From Mycteria americana (Eukaryota > Chordata > Aves > Ciconiiformes > Ciconiidae): a DNA stretch of 64,000 nt. Below are positions 1 through 12,100 of this stretch, piece by piece. The notes below the pieces were generated by a model. The model had not been told where the DNA came from and did no database searches. It was given only the letters and a program-made list of their open reading frames with translations. The position numbers were made by a program, and so were the translations under genes. How positions within the stretch are numbered: the stretch's first letter is position 1; the number at the start of each line of letters is the position of its first letter. Location: NCBI RefSeq assembly GCF_035582795.1, contig NC_134366.1, forward strand, positions 29,001,661-29,065,660, written 5' to 3'.

Positions 1-2039
1 TTATCCTCCCAAAATATGAGACATTTTTTCCCACAACAGTCTCCTAGAGAAGAAACATTTCCCTGGGGATTATCCTGCTCCAGGTAAGGATCACAGGTCA
101 CTGCTGCTTTCACCGGAGGGCTGTGGAGTCAGCAGGAGCCATTCAAAGGAGCTAACATGTGACAGTGAACACAGCAGATGGTCCAAGGAGTATTGCAGCA
201 GCAAGTGGTGGCTGGAAGACCAACAGAGGCAAGAGGAAGGGGCAGGCAAAGTGCAGGTTGAAGGGGGTATTTTCTGGGAGGTGGGAGAGAGCAATGCCTT
301 GTCAAGAGAATTTTTCCAGTACCATTGGCTGATTTCTGAGGAAGCCAACACTGCCTGGCCTCTGGCTTGGTAAAACTCACTTGATTTTTCCACCTCCTGC
401 AAGGTCTGCTTTGCTGTGACCAGGGTAGCAATGCTGCGGGTTCATCAGCACAGGGGGAAGGCACATCTGAACCACTTCTGTCTCCACAGAGTCAAATATA
501 TACTGGTGTTGATGCCAAGCTTCCTTCAAAAATTGAAATGGTTTTGAAAGTAGTGACAACAAAGAACAACTTCTAGGGTTTATAAAACTCCTCTCTACCT
601 TGACTGTGAAGGGTTACTTGAGGTTATTTTTTTGTTAGGATGAGAGGAAGGCTTTGCCATTCCCAGGAACGTCTTCTTCAGCATGGTAGTCCTGCTTCAA
701 ACAGATGCATACAACAGCACAGGCAGAAACACAAGCCACCTTCGGCTGCTCCATGACACGGACCAGGCTCAGAAATGTCCTCCTCGCTTAGACCCTGTCT
801 TTTGGAAGTTATCCACAGTTGTTCCAAGGCAACAACTGCCCTCCTTCACGACATAAACAAAGTCTGAATTAATTATTCAGTGCAGCTCAAGACATTTTAA
901 TAATTGAGCATAAAAGCCTAGGAAAAAAAGCTAATGCTGTTGGTACCTTTCCCAACAATCAGGCTTGCCAAACAGAAGAGTTGTGTGGAGGGAAGATGAT
1001 TCCTCTTTTACTTGCACATCAGAAGTTGCTAGAGAAGGTGTGTATGGGGCTGGTAAACAGCCTGATTCTGCCAAGTGATCCATGCTGCTACACCCCACAC
1101 AGCATTCAGGGAAAGAAATCAAGGTCTCCCCATTTCCAATAGCCTTCCAAGGGCAGATCCACCCAATCCCTCAAGATGAGTGCAAGCTCAGACACAGTCC
1201 TGGTATAGATCAACATCTCTCTATCGCAGACACGCACTCTGAACTGGGCTTTTATGCTTGCAGTCCTGATTTATTGGGCTCAAGGTGTAGCCTGCAGCAC
1301 AGGTTTTATCTAAACACCAGTTCCCAAGTAGCCTTCTACAGTCTGGATGGTCTTGATAGCTTTCCTGTGCCCTCCTACAGTTTCTCAGTCCTGCACTTCT
1401 CACCCCTGTGTCTCCTCTGTTCCTACATGTTGCTGTGGAAGTAAAGGAGAGACACCCATTCTGAGACCCACGTCTCCATAGGCAGAGAGACTGTCTTGCT
1501 TGACATGTCAGTTCCCATTGCCCAGAGCTGTTTTACTTTACCAACAAGTTATACATTTGGCTGATGCAGTACAGCTGGGATGCCTGTGAGTGGGTTTCAA
1601 TAAACCCTGGTTTTGCAATGTTAATGTTATTTCAATTGCTAATACATTGGCATGGTTTCCAAAGCATTGTCATGAGAGGAAAAAAAGCCAGATAGTTGAT
1701 ATTTATACTACAGCTGAGCAATATATCCCATTTTCTCATCACTGTGCTCTGTTTTCCAAGTAGGACAATAAATGGAGTACATGCCCATTCCCTGTTTCCT
1801 TTTTATACCTAGACTTGGGCCCCGTGCTTACAGATGCATTTGCTACTACTTTACAAATTTCACATGTCACAGCTTGTGTAAGTCACTCCTTGTCCTGTCA
1901 TGTGCACCCCTGGGATGAGTCTGGCTCCCTCCACTGTGTCTCTTCTGAGCAGGTAACTGAAGAGAGCAGCAGTAAGCTCCCATCATCACCAGCTCTTACA
2001 ATGGCTAGAAGCTTCCCCACCTCCCCTTACCCTTCACGT
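1..2039. other. Gene-free upstream sequence
   Basis: Ordinary mid-AT intergenic DNA. The open frames here are short, overlap on both strands, and show no protein family I recognise, no clear splice-flanked exon and no known repeat. I see nothing else to annotate in this stretch. Confidence 0.6.
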
Positions 2040-2192
2040 GCTGCAGCCCCCTCTATCCTGGTGCCCTCCATTGGACTCGCTCCAGTGTCGCAATGTCTCA
2101 TGCTGGGGAGCCCTAAACTGGACCCAGTGCTCCAGGTGTGGTCTCACTGGGGGGAAGAGAGAGGAAGAATCACTTCCCTGGACCTGCTGTGC
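2040..2192 (-). mobile_element. CR1 LINE fragment (old, internal piece)
   Basis: On the + strand this reads as the reverse complement of the late ORF2 part of a CR1 element. The landmarks, in order, are a 'GTGCCCTCCATTGGACTCGC' block, 'CTGGGGAGCCC', 'CTGGACCCAGTGCTCCAGG' and 'CACTTCCCTGGACCTGCTG'. The same order of blocks occurs in the better-preserved CR1 copy near 50.9-51.1 kb. Both ends are lost and there are several point differences, so it is an old fragment with no coding capacity. The CR1 sense strand is the minus strand. Confidence 0.8.
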
Positions 2193-5100
2193 TGAGAGGC
2201 TTGGTTTAGCAAAATGAGTGCTCGGCTCACCAAACCCAGTCATGTCATCTCTACTGAGCCTGCCTTGCTGCCCTCAGCACATCCTTCTGTTTTATCACCC
2301 CCCGAAACCTGGCAGACAAATTAAAGAGAAGAAAGTCTGTTCACCATTGAAATTGTTGACATTGCAATAAGGTGCCAGCTTAGTTCAGAGACGAGCTTGA
2401 ACAAGGGCCAGATCTAGCAGGACCCCGGAGACAAAGGTCCCTGGAAGCTCACCGCCTCCTCACACTCACTGTGGGAAAGCTGTGGAGTCCACTGGGACCT
2501 CGAAGCCTCTCTGGACCTACAGCACTGCCTGAAATCATGAGATCACAGCTCAGCCCTGCTCAAGCCTAAGAGCTAAATGACTATGGAGGTTCCAGCTGTC
2601 CCTGGTGCAAAACCTATCACTCTTACTTATGTGCATATGATACATGACCTGCGATTATTATATACACAGTCTAAACTGCCACATCGCAAACTATGGCCAA
2701 TCTGACTACCTAACATAATGAATGACAGTTTAACTCCACGCATTACAGACACTGTCATAGCTACTTCAGTGCCGAATTGTGATTTGTGCTGCTTGATGAT
2801 CTTTTTTTTCCCCTTAACTCGTCTGTCTATTGCTGCTTGAACAGCTCCTTCATTTTGGATGGTAAAAGTGTGATCTGATAATTGAATGACAGACCACTGC
2901 AATCAGCTTGGTGGAAACTTACATCCAAATAGTCACTCACTGACATATTCAGTCCTCACCAACTCTATTATTAGTTTCATTAAGGTTATTTAAATGCAGA
3001 TGTGAGTTAGAGCAAGAGCGTGAAAGACAATAATTTCCCACTCTAAAAGAAGCATGACTTATGCAAAGCTCATAAAGCCGATGAAGACTGACTGAACCAA
3101 AGCAAAGGCTTGCGCATCATCTGTTGCCAGAATAGAATAAGAAGTCATGGCGTCATCTGAAGTAATTGAAACTCTGTGGTACAGTGTGTTGGTTGCAGCC
3201 ATTGCCTGACCTGAAGGGTGCAGTGGTGGTTACACTTCGGGGGGCTGTGCCAGAGCCTGCCCCAGCAGCAGGCAGAGACCCGAACCCCCGGTGAGGGTCA
3301 GTGAGCCCCGGTGAGCGCCTGGGAGCCGGTGGCGGTGGCAATGCATGGCACCCAGTGCACCAGCTCAGTTGTGCAAGTCAGCTTACATCCACGGGCTGCA
3401 GTGTGACCGTCCTCCCTGCTAATCCGGCCCGTGCGTGGCCATAGCTTACATATTTTGGAGGTATTCAGGGTTTACGCTCTGGCTCTCATCGCAATATTTC
3501 ACCGAAAAAAAAGAGATGAAGAAATTAGTTTGAAAAACTGTGTTTGTGAAAACATTTAATTAAAACCAGTGTGTTTCCTGTTATCTTTCAATTTCATGGA
3601 GGAAATTGCAAGGAAAGCCTGAGTCTGATAAAGCTCTCTTTCGGTCCATTTTACCCCTTTTCCAATCTTTTGCCTCCTGAGGCATGATTTCCATGCTCCA
3701 GTTCCTCTGTTGGGATCGAGGGATACTTTCTGAGATGCATTCAGAAGTTTTCTCCTTTGTGTTAGAGTAGGTGAGAGACTCTTTGGGTGCAGTTCTGATT
3801 ATGTTGTGGTATAATGCAAAATGTTCTGGTTTGCTGACAGCATTATGGTCTTTGGTAATTATCCTATTTTTCTTATCTCTCTGAGTCATACAATAAACAG
3901 AATAAGTGGTAAGTGAGGATTTGCAGTTGAGCCAGTGTTATGTTGCCTTTTTTTCTGACTAACCCTGTTGAGCTAAGAAGGACATACAAGTCCTTGGCAG
4001 AAACAGCTATAAATCTGTTCAATGAACAGCTGCTTGGTTGCTTTTATCTGTTTTATCCTTTGGTAATCAGTGAGAGATTTTAGCTTTGATCTGACTGTTA
4101 ATAAGAAACAAAAATGACACTTTCTCCCAAGTAAAATCACTACTTCAAATTGCAACTGATTTAAAAATGTGAAAGAATATAAGGCAAACCAAGCTCTTTA
4201 GGACTGAACAGTCGTCTCTTAACCAGCTCATGCCTTTAACCTAATGTATGTCATTTTAAAAAATTCTGAGCATGGTACAAAGCGATGTATGAATGAAGTT
4301 AATTTTATTCTGTGATTCGAAGTTGTCTTAATCAATCAAACTGAAGCCAAAGAAAAGCTGGTGAAACTGAAATTCAGTGAGAAGTTTCTATGTCTGCAGT
4401 ACATCTGTGTTTACCAGCTCCCTGCCTTTGCTGAGCTCAGTTTTGCTTTAGCAAGGGTCAGCTGCCATTCCAAGTCTGGAAAATGAAAAAGTCTGCCATT
4501 GAAGGTATTAGCCAGTTGTAGGAGAGTTTATTTGACTGGAAATGAAATTTTAAAGCTCATTTTGAAGTCTCTTAATGTCTATGTATCGAAAAATGCTAAA
4601 AGGACTTCAAGACGTTATTTCTACTAATGGTTCCATCAGTAACTAATGGGTTTGTTTAGATCCTGTTACAAACTCCTCATAATGCTAATAGGAAAACACT
4701 GCTTAATGACACTGCCCTTCGTTTATTACTTTTCTTATATATGTGTTGTTTGTATGAACAACCTTCTTTCACCAAAATTACCTGGAGGGACATTTCATAA
4801 CATTTATAGTTTGCGTCATCAGGAGAAAAGATATTTAATAGAAACATCAGTTGTGTCCAGCACACATTGCCTCAGAAATGTGTCTTCTCTCTGCCAGCAC
4901 TACACAAAACTCAGAAATATGCATGGAGACAGATGCAGCATGCCTTCATTCCTTCACCTCATCAATTAAATGCCAATAACACTGCGTGATGCTGATTGCT
5001 GCCTTCTCTCTTATTCGGAAGGCTGGATTCACTATGTGAGAGGACTAGCAAGGGACAGGAGCCTGCTTTAACCACAACCTGTTTGCTACAGTTTAGTGCC

Positions 5101-6151
5101 CCTGGGAGTTTCAAAGGCTTTATTTAGCGTTTGAGACAGGTAAATATTAGTGCAAGGTGGCAACCAGGATTTTCATTTTACAGGAAATTTCACTAGTTTG
5201 AAGTTTGTTTTCATTCTGACGCAGAACAAAACACCACAGGAAAATGTTGATGAAACAAATATTTGAGGAAAACACTGGGTGGGAGGTAGGTAAGGTAAAA
5301 TGTTTCACTTCACTTTGTCTTCTCTTTCCCCTCCTCCCGATATAAGATTCGACATATTTAGAAATGACAAAGTCTTTTCAAAAAGAAAGTAAAAGACCAA
5401 ACATTCCCAAACAACAACAAAAAAGTTTAAACCATCCCATTAATAAAATTAAATTCTTTACTACATGAATGTTCAGCTTTGCCTAAAGGGTTTTTTCGAA
5501 TGAGAGAATATTACACCAGGGAAAATTATCTGCTTTTCCATGATGCAGTGCGATAGGATGCTCTGGTGCAGGGATGTTATATGCTGAAGGAGGCCGGGAG
5601 AGGCCGGGAATCTTCTCAGCCTTTTTGCCCTCTTTGGCTGCTGCCTCTTTTCTCCAAATCTTGTGTACCAGTTTGAGAAACAGCCAGGCGCATCGCACTG
5701 GTAGCCTGGCAGAGCATAGCCAACAGTACAGTTCTTCTGGAGAATCCATGGGAAGAAATTGCAGCCCGTGGCCAGTCAGAAGGCATAGGTGGGAAAAAGA
5801 CTCCAGAATTCGTGAAAGAAGGATTTGGTGATTTTGTAAAAATTCAGCTTATTTACTTGAGGCTGCAAAAAGTTTATTTTGCTTTTTCCTGTAAAATTTG
5901 TTAATGTGTTGGATATAAAACAGGGTACTGTTCCTCTAAAGTTATAGGTTTTGGCCGTGAGTCTGGCTTGTTTAAAACATGATCTGATCAATTCCTTAAT
6001 GCCCTTGCACAGACAGATTATCAAGGAGAAAAAGATCAGATTTTCAAAGGTCCTGAGCATTTGCTGTTTCTACTGAGCTCTGGTAAGAGTAGTGAATGCT
6101 CACTGTCTCTCAAATAATGCTAAAAAGTTGTGATTTTCCTCATCTATTGGT
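2193..6151. other. Gene-free sequence between two CR1 fragments
   Basis: No gene recognised. A short GC-richer patch at about 3230-3350 contains two CCCCGGTGAG copies about 20 bp apart. The rest is AT-rich. None of the open frames resembles a known protein. Confidence 0.55.
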
Positions 6152-6388
6152 CACAGAATCACAGAATCGTATAGGTTGGAAAAGACCTTTAAGATCATTG
6201 AGTCCAACCGTAAACCTAACACTACCAAGACCACCACTAAACCATGTCCCTAAGCACCTCATCCAAACATCTTTTAAATACTTCCAGGGATGGAGACTCA
6301 ACCACTTCCCTGGGCAGCCTGTTCCAGTGCTTGACAACCCTTTCGGTGAAGTAAAATTTCCTAATATCCAGTCTAAACCTCCCCTGGC
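6152..6388 (-). mobile_element. CR1 LINE 3' fragment
   Basis: The left edge carries the reverse complement of the CR1 3' terminal octamer repeat (CACAGAATCACAGAATCG, a variant of the ATTCTATG tail). It is followed by the 'GGTTGGAAAAGACC' and 'AGTCCAACC' blocks and by the 'CAGCCTGTTCCAGTGC' segment that precedes the ORF2 stop in CR1. The right edge falls after 'CTAAACCTCCCCTGG', consistent with the 5' truncation usual for CR1. The wording of the tail and the 'TCATTGAGTCCAACCGTAAA' stretch differ from the copy at 50.5 kb, so it belongs to a different, probably older, subfamily. Confidence 0.9.
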
Positions 6389-8328
6389 TATTGGTGTTGA
6401 ATACAAAATGAATAGCTGCTCAGTATGGCTGTTTGTATAAGCATCACACACTGAAGTGAAACAGGAGGACCTGGAAAAAACTAAAATGGAGGTTGCATAG
6501 GGATTGTAGCTTTGGATGGGAATGAAAGACCAGTCATCATTTGTGTTCACCTTTTCCAAAATCTTTAGACATGGGCTCAACGTTACCACTGAAGGGGAGG
6601 CTTGATTACCGGGAGCAGAGACACAAGCAGGCACAAATGTGCACAAGGTAAGGGGAATGCAATATCAAGCTGGACAAAGGTGATTTTGCAAGGCCATATG
6701 TCTTTCTGTGACCAACACTGCTTGGCTGTCCTTTTTAAGGGGTTGATACTTCATCACTGTTCCCAGAATAGGTCACCAAAGTCTGACTAGCCAGATCTTC
6801 AGCCAGTTTAAGCTGCTGTAGTCCTTTGAAGTCTGCAAGGAAACACCAATGTATAACCGCCACAGGCCTGGCCCAACGTTTCTAAATAAGAATAGACATA
6901 TTAATTACATATGGAAACAGCCATCAACTCCAGATTGCATTGAGAGCCAATGGTTATAATTTAATTGTAGTTTTCCACTGTTCATGGCAGTCCATGACAT
7001 CAGCAGATTATTTAATTGTAGCTTTCTTTCTCAGCCCAGGATTATATGTTATTGCTCTCTGGAAAACTAGATGAAACTAATTAAGAAATAAGGTGTTAGA
7101 CATTATCTCAAGATTAACAGGCCCATCTGAGAAAGCACTGAATTATTGCTGAACGTCTATCAAAAAAATCTGACAAAATCACAGAAGCATCAAGATGATG
7201 AATGAGCCATGGTTTGTCCAAAATGGGAAGATTGTTTGAATAATCCCCCATTTATTTTCGGTTTACCCCTACAGCTCACTTCGTCATGAAAGACCTGAGG
7301 GGTACACAAAGTACAGTCAATTTCTAATATGAGTTGTTTGTTCAGCCTGCTGCAAGTCTATGGTTTTGCTAAGACATTGGACTTCAGCGAACACTTGCAT
7401 CTCTGGTTCTCAGTAACAGACCCATGCAAAGCCTTAAATAGAAAGATGTTGGCATTTCACACCAAAAAGCAACAGCCACACTTTTTAATACCCCCTTGTG
7501 GTTGCCCAACAATGATGTGATGGTCACCCTACTTAAACAGTAGCATTGTGCAATTCTGGAGCGCCTCTTCCAGGCAAACCGTTTTCTTTTCTCCAGACCG
7601 AAGTTAATGCCAGTCTCCCACCGCCCTGGCAAGTGCATCCCTGGCATTTATAAAGCGTAACCAAAAACTTTAAAAGCTGCTAGCTGAATAAAAGCATCGC
7701 TGTACACTGGAGCTAAATGTTACATTAAAGAAAACATCCTTTCATGCAGTATTTACTAGGAAGAAAACAAGGCCTTTTTTTAGCACCCTTTTGTTCTTTC
7801 CCTCATAGGGGAACAGTTGTCTTGCAGGTTTTGTTCCCATCTACAGGCCTCAGAGAACAGAACATTTCTGCTTTCAATCCTCCCAGCAGATGTTTAACAA
7901 GTTCAGTCAAACTAAAGACTATGCTCCACCCTGGAGCACGATGTTGGTTGTGAGCAGAGATCACTGGCAGGTGGGACTTTACCTAACACTGCAGAAGACT
8001 TCTAACAAAGATCAAAATGAGCCATCTGCACGAAGCAAAGGGAAAGGGGTGGCAAGTGGTGAAGAATCCATCAACCTTCAAAAAAACTCTGAATGAAGCA
8101 CTTTCATTGGGGCTGGGGGCCTCTGTAAATCCCAAACTGCCTGCTTTGATAATCTGTTGTCCTAGCTCGCTGTACTCCTTCTGTGCATTTTATCCAAACT
8201 GTGGTGGGGTCTGTATGGAGGCAATAGGGGAGTCTTGCATTTTAAGTAATTTTTAAATGATCTTTTTTTCCTGTATCAGCACTGTATGCCCAGTACACAT
8301 AAAGAATCCAGTAAAAGGATCCTGGTAA
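6389..8328. other. Gene-free sequence upstream of the solo LTR
   Basis: AT-rich sequence with no exon, known repeat or RNA gene that I can recognise. Confidence 0.55.
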
Positions 8329-8333
8329 AGGAG
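8329..8333. repeat. Left target-site duplication of the LTR (AGGAG)
   Basis: AGGAG directly abuts the TGTGG start of the LTR and is repeated exactly at 9096-9100, directly after the terminal ACA. Confidence 0.85.
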
Positions 8334-9095
8334 TGTGGTGGGTTGACATTGGCCATCTGCCAGATGCCCACCCAGCTGCTCTCACTCCCCCTCCTCAACT
8401 GGACAGGGGAAGAAAATAGGATGAAGAAGCTTATGGGTTGGGATAAAGACAGGGAAATCACTTACCAATTGCTGTCATGGGCAAAACAGACTTGACTTAG
8501 GGAAAATTAATTTAATTTATTGCCAATCAAAATAGAGTAGGATGGTGAGAAAGAAAGATAAGAAATAAAACATCTCCCTGCACTCTCCCCCTTTTTCCCA
8601 GGCTCAACTTCACTCTTGCGGTCCCAACTTCTCTACCTCCTCCCCTACCCGAGCAGTGCAGGGGGATGGGGATGGGGGGTTGTGGTTAGTCCATAACAGC
8701 TCCTCTCTGCTTCTCCTTCCTTCTCTTACTTTTCCCCTTGGGGAGCATGGGTGCTCTCCATGGGCTGAAGTCCTTCAGAATAAACCTGCTCCACCATGGT
8801 CCTCTCCACAGGCTGCAGGGGAATCTGCTCTGGTGTCTGGAGCACCTTCTCCCCCTCCTTCTTTTCTCACCTTGGTGTTCGCGGGGCTGTTTCTCACCAT
8901 ATTTTTTCTTCACCCCTCTCTCTGCAATGTGCTGTTTTGCCCTTTCTGAAATATGCTTTCCCAGAGGTGCCACCAGCCTCGCTGATGGGCTCAGCTGTGC
9001 CCTGCAGTGAGTCTATTTGAGCCATCTGGAGCTGGCTGTGTCCAGCATGGGGCAGCCGTCCTGCTAGCAAAGGCTTGCTGCCTACACCCAGTACA
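8334..9095. mobile_element. Solo LTR of an avian endogenous retrovirus (ERVL-like)
   Basis: The 762-bp element begins TGTGGTGGGTTGAC and ends CCCAGTACA, so it has the canonical TG...CA termini. It is flanked on both sides by the 5-bp duplication AGGAG (8329-8333 and 9096-9100). The interior matches a repeat family common in bird genomes. Its landmarks are 'CAATTGCTGTCATGGGCAAA' (8469-8488), 'AATTTAATTTATTGCCAATC' just downstream, a G-rich block at 8658-8680, and a short region of CTCCA/GGCTGCAGGGG units at about 8755-8850. No gag, pol or env sequence lies beside it, so recombination between two LTRs probably removed the provirus. A 5-bp duplication fits the ERVL class. Orientation is unresolved because an AATAAA is present on both strands (8564-8569 on +, and inside TTTATT near 8517 on -). 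Family assignment is from memory of the pattern, not a search. Confidence 0.85.
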
Positions 9096-9100
9096 AGGAG
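9096..9100. repeat. Right target-site duplication of the LTR (AGGAG)
   Basis: Exact copy of the pentamer at 8329-8333. The pair defines the insertion boundaries. Confidence 0.85.
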
Positions 9101-12100
9101 AAAGAGTGGACACTTTCCTAGCAGCTGCTGGACCTAGGCATCACATTTTGCCCATCTTCAGAAGTTGAGGGAAAGCCTCTGCAGCAGCTCATGGGGCAGC
9201 AGGAAGCACTGCCCAGGCTACTAGACTGATGCTTCATCAAGTTCCCAACAAGTCTGACATGTCTGTACAGTGCTGGCCTCTTCCACAGTGCTGGTTTGTC
9301 AGGAGATTTGGGCAATTACCCGTAGAAGCAATAGAGAAGTTGATCTGGCAGGTCTGAAATAGCAGTAAACCATTGCTGTACTGACCTCACTTCAGGTTGG
9401 TAAGGAGGACAGAGAGATCACGGTTTTCACCTAATTCTTTCTTCCTTTCAGTCCAACCCTGTGGGCATTCAGGAATTCCCAACAGACATTTGAGATTCCA
9501 AAGCACCATGGGAAGGGACTTGGGCTGCACCTGCGAACAGCAGAAATCTCCCGTCCCCAGCAAGTGGCTGATGGTGATGATTAGTTACCTCAGCAGGCAC
9601 TCTAGGGATGGAAGAGCAAAAGCTAACATCATCAAATTCAGGGTATTTATTTTCATGCCATCCTGCATGTAGCAGGGTTTCCAAGCCCTGTGGTGTTCCC
9701 AGAGATCTAAATAAGAGAATTAAGGGCTCCAAAAAGCTAAATGTGGTCCTGGACCAAAGCTTTTCACTGTGACAAATACCTTGTGGCTAAGGATTATTAG
9801 TCTTCCCTTAAAGAAAGACTACCCTCAGGGCAGAGCCACAGTGGGGCTGACAGAGGAAATCTAGCCTGGGAAGACACTTTAAAAAAGTCTGAATTGCTGT
9901 ACTTGATATGCTGGAAACAAGGAAGCAGACAGGGAAATAAAAATTGATTATTTTTCATTTCTTGAATTTTTTTTGTTCCAATCTTGTTTTGAAAAGGAGC
10001 TTCCTCAGACCCGTCAGTTCCTATCTAATCTGACAGACTCCCCCTTCACCACAGTATCCTAGAATAGCATTAAGCATGGAAAAATTGGGAATCTCTTTTA
10101 GCAAAACTAAAACACTGATGGACTTCCAAATGGTCTTTCCTACTTTCTTTCTCCCTTTTCCCTTGCGTACATATATCTCATGGGCATCTTTTGGCATGCT
10201 AGAACAGCATACCTGTTTCTACTATTGGATTTGGGCTCTGAGCTTGTCTTTTGTGTGAGGCTGTTGACAGACACTGCTGGCTTTGTGGATATTGTGCTAC
10301 AGAGTGCCACTGTTCAGTCTGAAGCTGATGCTTACCTATGAAATGTGCAGTGGTAACTGCAAGGATGGGGATGTGCTGGCTTTGGGGCTGAATGCAGCAG
10401 CAGCAGCACCACCAAGCTGGATTCAAGAGTGTCATTAACATCTCAAAAGAAGCCTGTCAACCTGAAGAGATGCAAGTTTAATTAAAGGCATTTTATCACC
10501 CCAAATTCTTCAAATAACATTTGGCCTTTTGGAGAACAAAAGCTGTAATTGCTGGATTGTCTCTTACCCTTTGTTAAAGGAAAAAATCTTTTTGTTCTTT
10601 TAATACCTAACTAGAGGCCATGAGACAATCAGTGTCATGCTCTGATTCACATAACACAGAGGAAATTGCTGAAGATAGGACTGTCCTGGTGGTACTGAAA
10701 ATGGAACAAGCTTGTGCTGCAAGACCTGGTCACAAAGCACCTTCTGCAAGTTAAAATACTTGATGATATCATAAAGCTAACAACGAATGCATACTCCCAT
10801 ACAACTACATGGGTTGTACCGTGCCTGTCACACAGGGACCCTCACCCAGCTCTGCCTCACCACATTCGCCAAGATCCCATCTAAGGCTATAACTCTTCTT
10901 TACTTCATGAAAATATCATTTGATAGTAACTCTGGATCTTTTCGGGGCAAAACACAGGCTCATGTCTCGTTGCTGTTTGCCTCAGTTTTTTAAGTGGGTG
11001 CGCTGCTTGGTGAGCTCCACTCTTGCAGCACATGAAAAGCTCTCATAGACTGATCTATTTCAGGGCCAGAAGGACTTGTTCAGGTTACTAACATGGTATT
11101 CGGTGGAATATATCTTTGGGTAAATTCCACAATTATCTTGTTGTTGAAGTTGAGCACAGATTGACAAATGATCAGAGAGGTCATAGGAAGTTTAGTTAGA
11201 CTATGACTTAGTTTATGAAGTTATCCAATCTACCAAAAAATCTGAGTGATGTAGAACCACCACACCCTTCCATGAGCTCTGACCAATCCCTCATCATGCT
11301 GTTAAAATGCTTCTCAACTATCTCTTTGAAGAACCTGTGTGACATAGTTACTGAGCTAAAAGTATTTTTTTCTATGACATATTATGTGTCAAAATAATAT
11401 TTAATTACATTAAAACCTAGTTATTTTTTCCTTTCTGTTAAAGTACTGTTCTAGTAGATGTTGTGACACTGCATTAGGAGCCTTGTGGAAGACACTGTAC
11501 TCAAGGAGCAAGTGATCTTGGGCAAGCTACATCTGCTCTATTGGGCCTTGTACTTAGGGCTTGAGAAGCCCGTATGTTAGTTAGCGTGGGTAGCTGCTGT
11601 AAGGGAATGTGCTGGAACATCCCATGCTGGCCTGTGCTGCACACTGGTGGGTGTTATGAAAGACATGTGTAGGGAGAAGGTATATGGTTTTGTTTGTTTG
11701 TCACAAACAATAAAAGGTACCACTGTATGGGAGGGAGGAGGAACATCTCCATGGATGGGATCTGCACAGCGTGCCGTGCGAAAATGCAGCCAGGGTCCAT
11801 CTGATGCTGCATGAAAGCGGGATTCCCAGCATCTGAAGGGATATAAGATTTGCTTACTATCTATATTACTCTTTTTATTTTACCTAATTAAAACAGTTAT
11901 TTTATTATAGCATCTGTAGCTGTGCCTTTCTTACTGAAACCCAGAAAGAATCCTGCACTAGCCCCCATCATCCTGATGCAGAACAGATACCTGCAGGTAT
12001 CCCTGCACAATATCATGTTATGGTTTATTGAAACTCTCATCTATCTCAGTTATTCTCATGTTAAAATTTTGCAGAGATGATGTCATACTTACCAGGGAGA

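Noticed and set aside
6140..6646. 168-codon minus-strand open frame
   Set aside because: Half of it covers the CR1 3' fragment, outside the true ORF2 frame, and the remainder matches nothing known.
8656..9020. Several overlapping open frames of 74-97 codons
   Set aside because: They fall inside the solo LTR, in different frames and on both strands. LTRs of this type encode no protein.
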